NCBI RefSeq assembly: GCF_005893125.1
Contig: NZ_VCJS01000039.1
Span: 1-64,000, forward strand
DNA length: 64,000 bases
Direction: 5' to 3'
Origin: Nonomuraea basaltis
Lineage (GTDB): Bacteria > Actinomycetota > Actinomycetes > Streptosporangiales > Streptosporangiaceae
Position 1 is the stretch's first letter; each line of letters opens with the position of its first letter. Shown in pieces: positions 38,164 to 46,831 of this stretch. The notes beneath the pieces are model-generated. The model was not told the origin of the DNA. It searched no databases and was given only the letters and a program-made list of their open reading frames with translations. The position numbers and the translations under genes are program-made.

Positions 38164-38222
38164 TGGGAGACAGGGCGTGTCTTGTTTCGCGACCCGGCAC
38201 CGGGTAGGGCTAGACTTCGGCG

Positions 38223-38253
38223 AGGCCCTGGCGTTTCCCTGCGCCCCGGGCCT
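38223..38253 (+). other. GC-rich hairpin in the metK leader
   Basis: AGGCCC-T-GGCG and CGCC-CC-GGGCCT pair around an 8-base loop, followed by TTAATCC, 40 bases before the metK start. It may be an attenuator or part of a methionine/SAM-responsive leader, but it does not match the known SAM riboswitch cores by eye. Confidence 0.45.
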
Positions 38254-38290
38254 TAATCCGTCAGCAGCCGCTGCATGAGGAGCCACTGAG

Positions 38291-39478
38291 TTGTCACGTC
38301 GCCTGTTCACCTCCGAGTCGGTCACCGAGGGCCACCCGGACAAGATCGCCGACCAGATCAGTGACGCGATTCTCGACGCCATGCTCAAGGACGACCCCAA
38401 GAGCCGGGTCGCCGTCGAGACGATGATCACTACCGGCCAGGTTCACGTCGCAGGCGAGGTCACGACCGAGACCTACGTCGACATCCCCGGCGTCATCCGC
38501 GAGAAGATCCTGGAGATCGGCTACGACGCCTCCCACAAGGGCTTCGACGGCGCCTCGTGCGGTGTGTCGGTGTCCATCGGCGCCCAGTCTCCCGACATCG
38601 CCCAGGGCGTCGACGACGCCTATGAGCACCGGGTGGGCGGCGACGTCGACGAGCTCGACCGGCAGGGCGCGGGCGACCAGGGCCTCATGTTCGGCTACGC
38701 CTGCCGCGAGACGCCCGAGCTGATGCCGCTGCCGATCACGCTGGCCCACCGCCTGGCCCAGCGCCTGTCGCAGGTGCGCAAGAGCGGCACGGTCCCCTAC
38801 CTCCGCCCCGACGGCAAGACCCAGGTCACGATCGAGTACGACGGCGACACACCCGTCCGCCTCGACACCGTGGTCGTCTCGACCCAGCACGCGGCCGAGA
38901 TCGACCTCAAGGAGATGCTGACCCCGGACATCAAGGAGCACGTGGTCGACCCCGTGCTCGCCGACCTCGACCTCGACACCGAGGGCTACCGCCTGCTGGT
39001 CAACCCGACCGGCCGCTTCGAGATCGGCGGCCCGATGGGCGACGCCGGCCTGACCGGCCGCAAGATCATCATTGACACGTACGGCGGCATGGCCCGGCAC
39101 GGCGGCGGCGCGTTCTCCGGCAAGGACCCGTCCAAGGTGGACCGCTCGGCCGCCTACGCGATGCGCTGGGTCGCCAAGAACGTCGTGGCGGCGGGGCTGG
39201 CCGACCGGTGCGAGGTGCAGGTGGCGTACGCGATCGGCAAGGCTCAGCCGGTCGGGCTGTTCGTGGAGTGCTTCGGCACGGAGAAGGTGCCGGTGGAGAA
39301 GATCCAGGCCGCTGTCCTGCAGGTGTTCGACCTGCGCCCGGCCGCGATCATCCGCGACCTCGACCTGCTGCGGCCGATCTACTCGGAGACCGCCGCCTAC
39401 GGGCACTTCGGCCGCGAGGGCTTCTCCTGGGAGTCCACCGACCGCGCCGAGACCCTGCGCACCGCGGCCGGCCTCTGA
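38291..39478 (+). CDS. metK: S-adenosylmethionine synthetase
   Basis: Forms SAM from methionine and ATP. 395 residues with FTSESVTEGHPDKIADQISD, GDQGLMFGYA, the P-loop-like GGGAFSGKDPSKVDRS and GPMGDAGLTGRKII. The start is TTG 38291, supported by GAGGAG 8-9 bases upstream and the canonical N-terminus SRRLFTSE. A hairpin terminator follows at 39502. Confidence 0.96.
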   Translation: MSRRLFTSESVTEGHPDKIADQISDAILDAMLKDDPKSRVAVETMITTGQVHVAGEVTTETYVDIPGVIREKILEIGYDASHKGFDGASCGVSVSIGAQSPDIAQGVDDAYEHRVGGDVDELDRQGAGDQGLMFGYACRETPELMPLPITLAHRLAQRLSQVRKSGTVPYLRPDGKTQVTIEYDGDTPVRLDTVVVSTQHAAEIDLKEMLTPDIKEHVVDPVLADLDLDTEGYRLLVNPTGRFEIGGPMGDAGLTGRKIIIDTYGGMARHGGGAFSGKDPSKVDRSAAYAMRWVAKNVVAAGLADRCEVQVAYAIGKAQPVGLFVECFGTEKVPVEKIQAAVLQVFDLRPAAIIRDLDLLRPIYSETAAYGHFGREGFSWESTDRAETLRTAAGL

Positions 39479-39501
39479 CCGGCCCATCCCCGTTCCGCAT
39501 C

Positions 39502-39532
39502 CAGAGGCGTCGTCTTGCTCACGGCGCCTCTG
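39502..39532 (+). terminator. metK terminator hairpin
   Basis: CAGAGGCG and CGCCTCTG form a perfect 8-bp stem around a 15-base loop, 23 bases after the metK stop. No strong T-run. Confidence 0.6.
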
Positions 39533-39750
39533 TGGGCTGTCGCCGGCAACGGTGAGATCCCGGACCCGCGGGTCCGCCCGGGAATGACGGTTCGTCCGCG
39601 CGGGGTCGCGGCTCGGGTCGGTTGCCCTTCCGGCCTGCGGTTCGCCCGCTGGGGCGTGGTGGTGCGGGCGCGTGTCCGCGGCGCGCTCGCATGCCTTCCC
39701 GCTCTCGAGGGCGGGGCGTTCACGGTGGTCGGGTCTGGTAGACGTTATGC

Positions 39751-42342
39751 GTGACCGACTCCGACGACGCCCTTCTGCCGCTCGACGCCGTGCGGCCCCC
39801 AGCGTCGTCGAAGGACACCAAGGGCGCTCCCGTGCCCGCCCCCGAGCGGCCGGTGGCGAGGGTGGCCGTGGACAGTCCGCTGCCGCACCTCGACCGGCTC
39901 TTCGACTACCTGGTGCCCGCGTCCATGCACGAGACGGCCGAGCCGGGCGTGCGGGTGCGGGTGCGGTTCGCGGGCAAGCTGGTCGATGGGTTCCTGCTGG
40001 AAAGGGTCGACGAGAGCGATCATGAAGGCAGGCTGACGCCGCTCGAACGTGTCGTGTCGCCCGAGCAGGTGCTGACGCCGGAGATCGCCGGGCTGGCCAG
40101 AGCCGTTGCCGACCGGTACGCAGGCACCCTGACCGACGTCCTCCGCCTCGCCATCCCACCCCGCCACGCCAAGGCCGAGGCGGAGACCCCCAAGCCCAAT
40201 GAGCCGGCCGCCTCGGAGGCCCGGCCGGGCGCCGACGCGAGACCGGCCGTACCGGCCGCGAGGCCGGAGCAGCGGACAAAGCCGGATCAGGCCGGGACGC
40301 CGGGCCAGGTTGTGACGCCGGGCCAGGTTGTGACGCCGGGCCAGGTTGTGACGCCGGATCACGCCGCGGCGCCGGACCACGCCACAATGCTGGAGCGGGC
40401 CGCACTGCCGGATGCGGTCGCGCAGGCTGAGCAGGTCGCGGAGGCGGGCGTTGACGCGGAGCCGGTGAAGGGTGGGAGCGCTTGGGACGCGTACCCCACC
40501 GGCCCGTCCTTCCTTGACGCGTTGCGCAACGGGCGGGCCCCGCGAGCCGTGTGGTCGGCGGTGCCCGGCGCCCGCGGGTGGGCCGGGGCGATGGCGGAGG
40601 CCGTGCGGGCGACGCTGGACGGCGGCAGGGGCGCCGTCGTCGTGGTCCCCGACGGCAAGGACGTGGCGCTGGCCGACGCCGAGTTCGCGCGGACGCTCGG
40701 CCCCGGCAGGCACGTGGCGCTCACCGCCGACCTGGGCCCGGCCGAGCGCTACAGGCGGTGGCTGAAGGTGCTGAGAGGCCAGGTACGGGCCGTCGTCGGC
40801 ACCAGGGCCGCCATGTTCGCCCCCGCCGCCGATCTCGGCCTGGTGGCCATCTGGGACGACGGCGACGACCTGCACGCCGAACGCCTGGCCCCCTACCCCC
40901 ACGCCCGCGAGGTTCTCGGCCTCAGAGCCCACAGGACCGGCGCGGCGATGCTGATCGGCGGGTACGCCCGCACCGCCGAGGCCACCCAGCTCATCGCCGG
41001 CCGCTGGGCCAGGCCCATCGTGGCCGCCCGCACGACGATCAGGAGCCTCGCCCCCCGGGTCCGCCCCGCGGGCGAGGACGCCGAACTGGCCAAGGACCAG
41101 GCCGCCCGCCAGGCCAGGCTGCCCAGCATCGCGTGGCGGGCCCTGCGCCAGGGACTGGAGCGCGGCCCTGTGCTCGTACAGGTCCCGAGGCGCGGCTATC
41201 TGCCCGCCCTCGCCTGCAGGCACTGCCGCGCGTCCGCCCGCTGCGCCCTGCCGCCCACCCGCATGGCCGCGAGCCCTTTGCCGTCTCCGGCCTTGCCCGG
41301 CGGGAGCCCCGGCTCCGCGGCGGCGATCCCGCTCGGTGGCTGGTCCGGTCCGTTGAGCGATCCGGTCGGTCAGGCGGTCCCGCTGGTGAACCCGGCCGGG
41401 CGGATACCGCTCGAAGGCTCAGGCGGACGGAACGCGCCGTTCCAGGGAGATCCGACAACGCCACCCCGCAGCGGCGCGGGTCCGATGGGTGCTTCCGGTG
41501 GAACGGGTCCCATGGCCGGTTCGGGTGGCTTGGGTCCGATGGGCGGTTCCGGTGGAGCAGGTGTGGCCGCGCCGCTCTGTCACGGGCCGCTGGCGCTCAG
41601 AGGCGGCCACGCCGCCCCCTACTGCCGCTGGTGCGGCCGGGTGGACGCCGACTGGCGCTGCCCGTCCTGCGGCAGCCCTCGGCTGCGCGCGGTGGTCACC
41701 GGCGCCAGGCGCACGGCCGAGGAGCTCGGCAGGGCCTTCCCCTCGATCCCGGTACGCACATCCGGCCGCGACGGCGTGCTCGCCACCGTGCCCTCCACCC
41801 GTGCGCTGGTCGTCGCCACGCCCGGGGCCGAGCCCGTGGCGGAGGGCGGCTACGCGGCGGCCGTGCTGCTCGACGGGTGGGCGCTGCTCGGCCGGGCCGA
41901 CCTGCGGGCCGGCGAGGAGGCCGTGCGCCGCTGGATGAACGCCGCCGCCCTCCTCCGCCCCGCCGCCGAGCTGGTGGTGCTCGCGGATGCCGCGTTGCCC
42001 GCCGTACAGGCCCTGCTGCGGTGGGACCCCGTCACCCACGCCGAGCGCGAGCTCGCCGACCGCACCGAGCTCGGCTTCCCGCCCGCCGTCCGGATGGCGA
42101 CCCTCACCGGCGCGGCGAGCGCGGTCAGGCAGATGCTCGAGGAGGTACGCCTCCCGCCCGACGCCGAGGTGCTCGGCCCCGTGCCCGTCGACGACGCGAG
42201 CCAGGAACGCGCCATGATCCGCGTCCGCAGGACCGGCGGCGCGGCGCTGGCCGCCGCGCTCAAGGGGGCCAGTGGGGTACGCGCGGCGCGTAAGACGCCG
42301 GATGTCGTGAGGGTGAGTGTCGACCCCCTCGACCTGATTTAA
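39751..42342 (+). CDS. priA: Primosomal protein PriA, actinobacterial (probably helicase-dead), with large inserts
   Basis: Replication restart protein. The N-terminal DNA-binding part (VDSPLPHLDRLFDYLVP, GVRVRVRFAGKLVDGFLLE) and the zinc region (ACRHCRASARC, later CHGPL, YCRWCG, WRCPSCG) are clear. No Walker A GKT is present where relatives have it (SAVPGARGWAGAMAEAV), and the DEAH box is replaced by WDDGDD, as in other actinobacterial PriA. At 863 residues it is much longer than usual. One insert is near residues 150-235 with 18-bp repeats; another, about 505-610, separates two zinc cysteines. GTG 39751. Confidence 0.92.
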   Translation: MTDSDDALLPLDAVRPPASSKDTKGAPVPAPERPVARVAVDSPLPHLDRLFDYLVPASMHETAEPGVRVRVRFAGKLVDGFLLERVDESDHEGRLTPLERVVSPEQVLTPEIAGLARAVADRYAGTLTDVLRLAIPPRHAKAEAETPKPNEPAASEARPGADARPAVPAARPEQRTKPDQAGTPGQVVTPGQVVTPGQVVTPDHAAAPDHATMLERAALPDAVAQAEQVAEAGVDAEPVKGGSAWDAYPTGPSFLDALRNGRAPRAVWSAVPGARGWAGAMAEAVRATLDGGRGAVVVVPDGKDVALADAEFARTLGPGRHVALTADLGPAERYRRWLKVLRGQVRAVVGTRAAMFAPAADLGLVAIWDDGDDLHAERLAPYPHAREVLGLRAHRTGAAMLIGGYARTAEATQLIAGRWARPIVAARTTIRSLAPRVRPAGEDAELAKDQAARQARLPSIAWRALRQGLERGPVLVQVPRRGYLPALACRHCRASARCALPPTRMAASPLPSPALPGGSPGSAAAIPLGGWSGPLSDPVGQAVPLVNPAGRIPLEGSGGRNAPFQGDPTTPPRSGAGPMGASGGTGPMAGSGGLGPMGGSGGAGVAAPLCHGPLALRGGHAAPYCRWCGRVDADWRCPSCGSPRLRAVVTGARRTAEELGRAFPSIPVRTSGRDGVLATVPSTRALVVATPGAEPVAEGGYAAAVLLDGWALLGRADLRAGEEAVRRWMNAAALLRPAAELVVLADAALPAVQALLRWDPVTHAERELADRTELGFPPAVRMATLTGAASAVRQMLEEVRLPPDAEVLGPVPVDDASQERAMIRVRRTGGAALAAALKGASGVRAARKTPDVVRVSVDPLDLI
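40302..40355 (+). repeat. Three 18-bp tandem repeats in priA
   Basis: Three copies of an 18-bp unit (GGGCCAGGTTGTGACGCC) encode the hexapeptide PGQVVT in the first insert of PriA. The copies look identical, suggesting recent expansion. Confidence 0.85.
41479..41559 (+). repeat. Three 27-bp tandem repeats in priA zinc-region insert
   Basis: Three imperfect 27-bp units encode GPMGASGGT, GPMAGSGGL and GPMGGSGGA. They lie near the end of the insert that splits the zinc-binding region. Confidence 0.8.
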
Positions 42343-42391
42343 CCCCTTTCCCCGATTCGCTCATCTGGAGACCAGCCGTTAGCGTGCCCCT

Positions 42392-43861
42392 GTGTCGATC
42401 GAATGGGTGAACCAGGCCATCGACGACCTGCGCGCTTGGGGGCGCGCGCGGGAAGTCGAGGTGGACGCGGACGAGGTCCGCCTGCTCTGCGACTACGCCA
42501 GCGACTACCTCAACGTCAACGAACTCGGCGATTTCACTCCGGAAACCTTCGACGAGCTGCTGCTGTCCATCTACCCGCGCAAGGTCATCGCGCCTCCGGA
42601 GAGCGCGCCGGAGACCGTCGCGGCCGCCCGCACTCTGGTCGGCTACCTCAGCGAGGCAGGCGCGGTGCCCGCCGAGACGGCGGCGCGGATGAGTGCCCGG
42701 CTCGACGACATCGAGCCGCGTCTGCCCGAGGCGCTCGCCGACCCGGCGAACTTCGGCATGGCCAAGAGCCTGTTCAGCGCGATCGGCCCGGAGTCCCTGG
42801 AGCAGTCGATCGCCATCCCGTCGGGCGAGGTGCCCGATCTGGGCGAGGCCCCCTGCGACTGTCCGGGTTGCTCCCCGTTGCCCGCCGCCCGGCTGGCCCC
42901 GGCCGAGGAGCTGGTCGCCGCCCTGCGGACCGTGCCAATGCTGCGGGAGCAGCCGCTGCCGGGCGCGGACGAGCCGCTACGGGAGTGGACGCACGCCGTC
43001 GCCCGCATCGTCGAGCAGGACACGGGCGGCGCGATCACCGGCTCGGCCGAGCTCGACGAGGGGCTCTACGACCTGTTCGACATGCTCTACCGGCTGCAGG
43101 TCGGCGTGCCCGTCGGCGTGATCGGCGACTACCTCGTCGAGATCGCCGCCGACGGCGAGCTCGACCTGGCCGCAGTGCTCGACCGGCTGGCCTGGTGCGG
43201 CATGCTCCACGTCGCCGGCGACTCCGCGGAGCTCACCCCGCTGGCCGTGTGGGCGCTGCGCGAGCACTACCTGTCGCTCGGGCTCGACGCCCCGCAGGCC
43301 CCCGACCTGGCCGAGGCCGACGCGCTCGGCCTCATCGAGGGGCTGCTCGACGGCGTGCCGACCGAGCTCGCCGAGGACGACATCAGCCGCTGGCTGATCG
43401 GCAGGACGCCCAGCGAGGCCGCCGGCGAGCTGCTGGCCGCCGCCTCGGGCGCGCCCGCCGTGGCCCGCGGCATCGCGATCACCATCGTCGACCGGCTCGG
43501 CGCCGAGGCCGAGCCGCAGGTGCGCGACTACCTGGAAGACCAGGAGCTGCGCCCGCACGCCATCCACTGGCTGGCCGCCCGGGGGCTGCCCGCGCCGCCG
43601 CTCACCCAGGAAGAGCTCCTCTGGGTCAGCATCGACATGCTCGCGCTGGCCATGCCCGCGGCCGAGGAGGACCCCGAGATCTTCGCCGAGAACATGGCCG
43701 CCTCGGGCCCGCCGGCCCACATGATCGAGGAGATGTGGCGGGTCGACCACCCCGACGTCGTCGAGGTTCTGGAGCTGCTCGGACGCTCCATTCCGGACAG
43801 CACGGTCGCGAAGGCGGCACGCAAGGCCGCGTTCAAAGCCCGCTCCCGGGCCATCCGTTGA
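42392..43861 (+). CDS. Unknown protein with winged-helix-like and HEAT-like C-terminus (paralogue A)
   Basis: 489 residues from GTG 42392 (MSIEW). The N-terminus (VRLLCDYASDYLNVNELGDF, FDELLLSIYPRKV) is acidic and helical. A C-D-C-P-G-C cluster near residue 155 could bind metal. The C-terminal half (ELTPLAVWALREHYLSLG, then helical repeats to VAKAARKAAFKARS) resembles the next gene's product, so the two are paralogues. No ribosome-binding site, but TAGCGT ends 6 bases upstream, suggesting a leaderless transcript. Not recognised as a named family. Confidence 0.7.
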   Translation: MSIEWVNQAIDDLRAWGRAREVEVDADEVRLLCDYASDYLNVNELGDFTPETFDELLLSIYPRKVIAPPESAPETVAAARTLVGYLSEAGAVPAETAARMSARLDDIEPRLPEALADPANFGMAKSLFSAIGPESLEQSIAIPSGEVPDLGEAPCDCPGCSPLPAARLAPAEELVAALRTVPMLREQPLPGADEPLREWTHAVARIVEQDTGGAITGSAELDEGLYDLFDMLYRLQVGVPVGVIGDYLVEIAADGELDLAAVLDRLAWCGMLHVAGDSAELTPLAVWALREHYLSLGLDAPQAPDLAEADALGLIEGLLDGVPTELAEDDISRWLIGRTPSEAAGELLAAASGAPAVARGIAITIVDRLGAEAEPQVRDYLEDQELRPHAIHWLAARGLPAPPLTQEELLWVSIDMLALAMPAAEEDPEIFAENMAASGPPAHMIEEMWRVDHPDVVEVLELLGRSIPDSTVAKAARKAAFKARSRAIR

Positions 43862-43898
43862 GTACGCCCCTGTGACTGCTGTGCAGTAAGTTTCGTGG

Positions 43899-45254
43899 GT
43901 GGCCAACAACGTCTTCGACCTCGCCGAGCTGCGCAAGCTGATCGATGAGCAGGCCGCCGTGTCACCACGGCAGGCCGAGGAGCCTCCTGTGGAGGATCAC
44001 GAGGCGCTGACCTTCCCGCCGGTCCTGCTGGCGCCCGACGCCGAGCTCGCCGCGGCGGTGCCCGCGGTCCCGCTCGTCGCCGACGCCATCAGGCTCACCA
44101 CCTGGACGGGCGCCCGCCAGGTGGGCGCCGACGGGCACCTCAGCGAGGCCGACGCGGCCGCCGCCGCCGAGGAGCTCGGCCTGCCTGCCGCCCGGCTCCG
44201 CCTCGTCTGGATCGTCGCCGTCAACACCGGGATGGTGCAGATCATCGGCGGCCGGGCCACGCGCGGGCCGCTGTCGATGCGGCTCACGGTCGAGGCCACG
44301 CTGGAGTTCTGGGACGGCGTGGTCATGGACGTGCTCGACCGCGCCGACAACGGCCTGACCGGCTCGGCCGTGGTGGACGGCCATCTGGCCGAGATGCTCG
44401 CCACGATCTACTCCGTGCGCTCCGGCGTCGCCACCGCCAACCTCGCCAGGGGCATCCTCCAGTCCCACGAGGTCGCCTGCGCGCCCGGCCCCGTCGAGAT
44501 GCGCAGGCTGGCCGCCGCGCTGCCCGCGGAGTTGCTGGAGGCGCTGTCGCTGCTCACCTACTGCGGCCTGGTGGAGCAGACCGCCGCGGGCCGCACCGCG
44601 CTCACCCCGCTCGGCGTCTGGGCCATCCGCCGCGACCTGCTGCGTGAGGGGCACGACGCGCCGACCGCGGCCGAGGTGGAGGTGTTCGCCGACCTGTCGG
44701 CGGACGAGCTGGTCGCGGCGCTCATCAAAGGCTCGGCCACGCAGAGCGCCGTCGCCGGATGGCTGGAGCGGCGCCCGCCGGAGTCGGCCGCCCGCGACCT
44801 GATCGAGATCGCCGCGTCCGGCACGGCCGGCCAGCGCGGCGCGGTCGGAGCCATACTCGAGGAGCTGGGCCCGGAGGCCGAAGCGCCCGTCAGGCAGGCG
44901 CTCGACCACCCGCTGATGCGCCGCTACGCCGCCTCCTGGCTGCACATCCGCGACCTTGAGGCGCCGCCGCTCAGCCCGGAGGACCACACGTGGATCGCGG
45001 TCGACTCGCTGGCCGCGCTCATGCACCTGTCCGGGCCCGCCGCGTCCCGGCTCGACCCGCCCGAGCCGGGAGAGGACCTGATCAAGCTGGTCGCCGGGAT
45101 GCCCGCGGTCGGCCATCCCGACACGATCGCCGTGCTCGACATGCTGGCCGCCGCCCATGACGACCAGGCGGTGGTCAAGGCGGCGCGCAAGGCCGCGATG
45201 AAGGCGCGCTCGCTGGAGCACGGCGGGCCGCGTCCGGCGGCCCGCCGCGGGTGA
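43899..45254 (+). CDS. Unknown protein with winged-helix-like and HEAT-like C-terminus (paralogue B)
   Basis: 451 residues from GTG 43899. The N-terminus differs from paralogue A, but the region ALTPLGVWAIRRDLLREG and the following helical repeats (GAILEELGPEAEAPVRQAL, RYAASWLHIRDLEAPPLSPED, ending VVKAARKAAMKARS) align with it. The repeats resemble HEAT/ARM solenoids, usually used for protein or nucleic-acid binding. TAAGTT lies 6 bases before the start, with no ribosome-binding site. It lies between priA and def, where relatives usually have no such genes. Confidence 0.7.
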   Translation: MANNVFDLAELRKLIDEQAAVSPRQAEEPPVEDHEALTFPPVLLAPDAELAAAVPAVPLVADAIRLTTWTGARQVGADGHLSEADAAAAAEELGLPAARLRLVWIVAVNTGMVQIIGGRATRGPLSMRLTVEATLEFWDGVVMDVLDRADNGLTGSAVVDGHLAEMLATIYSVRSGVATANLARGILQSHEVACAPGPVEMRRLAAALPAELLEALSLLTYCGLVEQTAAGRTALTPLGVWAIRRDLLREGHDAPTAAEVEVFADLSADELVAALIKGSATQSAVAGWLERRPPESAARDLIEIAASGTAGQRGAVGAILEELGPEAEAPVRQALDHPLMRRYAASWLHIRDLEAPPLSPEDHTWIAVDSLAALMHLSGPAASRLDPPEPGEDLIKLVAGMPAVGHPDTIAVLDMLAAAHDDQAVVKAARKAAMKARSLEHGGPRPAARRG

Positions 45255-45328
45255 CGGCGTACCGCGAGCCGGGGTCCGCACCTGCACTAAACTGGGCTGA
45301 TCCACGCTTGAGAAACGGAGTGACCCCC

Positions 45329-45877
45329 TTGGCGATCCAGTCGATCCGGCTGTTCGGAGATCCGGTGCTGCGCACCGCGGCGGCACCCGTCGTCGACTTC
45401 GACAAGGAGCTCCGCAAGCTGGTCAAAGACCTCACCGACACGATGATGGACGCCCCCGGCGCCGGGCTGGCGGCCCCGCAGATCGGCGTCGGCCTGCGGG
45501 TGTTCACCTACTACGTGGACGAGCAGCTCGGCCACCTGATCAACCCCGACCTCGACCTGTCCTCCGAGATCGACGAGGAGGGCGAGGAGGGCTGCCTGTC
45601 CTTCCCCGGCCTGTCGTTCCCGACGCCGCGCGCGATCCGCGCCGTGGCCAAGGGCTTCGACATGCACGGCGAGCCCGTCGTGCTGGAGGGCACCGACCTG
45701 ATGGCGCGCTGCTTCCAGCACGAGACCGATCACCTCGACGGCATCCTGTTCATCGATCGCATGGACCCCAAGCAGCGCAAGCTGGCCATGAAGGCGGTCC
45801 GCGAGGCCGAGTGGAGCGGCCTGTCCGCCCCCGTGGTCAGATACTCGCCGCACGCGACCGGCGGAAGGGCGCTCTGA
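45329..45877 (+). CDS. def: Peptide deformylase
   Basis: Removes the formyl group from new proteins. 182 residues with the three metal-site motifs GAGLAAPQIG, EEGCLSFPG and QHETDHLDG. TTG 45329 (MAIQSIRLFGDPVLR) is chosen because GGAG lies 8 bases upstream; GTG 45320 is the alternative. TAAACT at 45288 may be a -10 element. fmt follows after 4 bases. Confidence 0.94.
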   Translation: MAIQSIRLFGDPVLRTAAAPVVDFDKELRKLVKDLTDTMMDAPGAGLAAPQIGVGLRVFTYYVDEQLGHLINPDLDLSSEIDEEGEEGCLSFPGLSFPTPRAIRAVAKGFDMHGEPVVLEGTDLMARCFQHETDHLDGILFIDRMDPKQRKLAMKAVREAEWSGLSAPVVRYSPHATGGRAL

Positions 45878-45881
45878 GAGC

Positions 45882-46808
45882 ATGCGTCTGGTCTTCGCGG
45901 GCACACCCGAGACGGCGCTGCCGTCGCTGCGCACCCTGATCGACTCGCCGCGGCACGACGTGGTGGCGGTCGTCACCCGCCCCGACGCCCAGTCCGGACG
46001 GGGACGCAAGGTCCATCCCTCGCCGGTGGCCGCGCTCGCCGAGGAGGCGGGCATCGAGGTGCTCCGCCCGCAGAAGGCCGGCGACCCGGCCTTCCTCGAC
46101 CGGCTGCGGGCCCTGGAGCCCGACTGCTGCCCGGTCGTCGCCTACGGCGCGCTGCTGCCGCAGTCCGCGCTCGACGTGCCCCGGCGCGGGTGGATCAACC
46201 TGCACTTCTCGATCCTGCCCGCCTGGCGCGGCGCCGCGCCCGTCCAGCACGCGATCCTGCACGGCGACGAGATCACCGGCGCGACCACGTTCCAGATCGT
46301 CAAGGAGCTGGACGCCGGCCCGGTCTACGGCGTGGTCACCGAGGAGATCCGCACCACCGACACCAGCGGGTCGCTGCTGGAGCGGCTCTCGGTCTCCGGG
46401 GCCGGGCTGCTCGCCGCCACTCTCGACGGCGTCGAGGACGGCGCCCTGGAGGCGCGGCCCCAGCCGGCCGACGGGGTGACCATCGCCCCCAAGATCAGCG
46501 TCACCGACGCCCAGGTCGACTGGGCCAAGCCCGCCATGCACGTCGACCGGCTGATCCGGGCCTGCACCCCCGGCCCCGGCGCCTGGAGTGAGTTCAGGGG
46601 CCAGCGGGTCAAGCTCGGGCCGGTGCGGCCGGCTCCCGGCGAGCGGTTGGCGCCCGGAGAGATCGCCGCCACCAAGACAACGGTGCTGGTCGGCACCGCC
46701 ACCGACGCCGTGGCACTGGGTGACGTGCAACCGCAGGGCAAGCGGCTGATGGGCGCCGTGGAGTGGGCTCGCGGGGTCCGCCCAGAGGACAAAGAGACCT
46801 TCGAGTGA
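45882..46808 (+). CDS. fmt: Methionyl-tRNA formyltransferase
   Basis: Formylates initiator Met-tRNA. 308 residues with RLVFAGTPETALPSLR, VVTRPDAQSGRGRK, the catalytic INLHFSILPAWRGAAPVQHA and GDEITGATTFQIVKELDAG. Paired with def as usual. The stop overlaps a possible GTG start of rsmB at 46805. Confidence 0.95.
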   Translation: MRLVFAGTPETALPSLRTLIDSPRHDVVAVVTRPDAQSGRGRKVHPSPVAALAEEAGIEVLRPQKAGDPAFLDRLRALEPDCCPVVAYGALLPQSALDVPRRGWINLHFSILPAWRGAAPVQHAILHGDEITGATTFQIVKELDAGPVYGVVTEEIRTTDTSGSLLERLSVSGAGLLAATLDGVEDGALEARPQPADGVTIAPKISVTDAQVDWAKPAMHVDRLIRACTPGPGAWSEFRGQRVKLGPVRPAPGERLAPGEIAATKTTVLVGTATDAVALGDVQPQGKRLMGAVEWARGVRPEDKETFE

Positions 46809-46831
46809 CCCGATGGGGAAAATCTGACGGT

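Noticed and set aside
38223..38290. Known SAM riboswitch before metK
   Set aside because: A hairpin is present, but the conserved cores of SAM-I, SAM-II or SAM-IV were not recognised.
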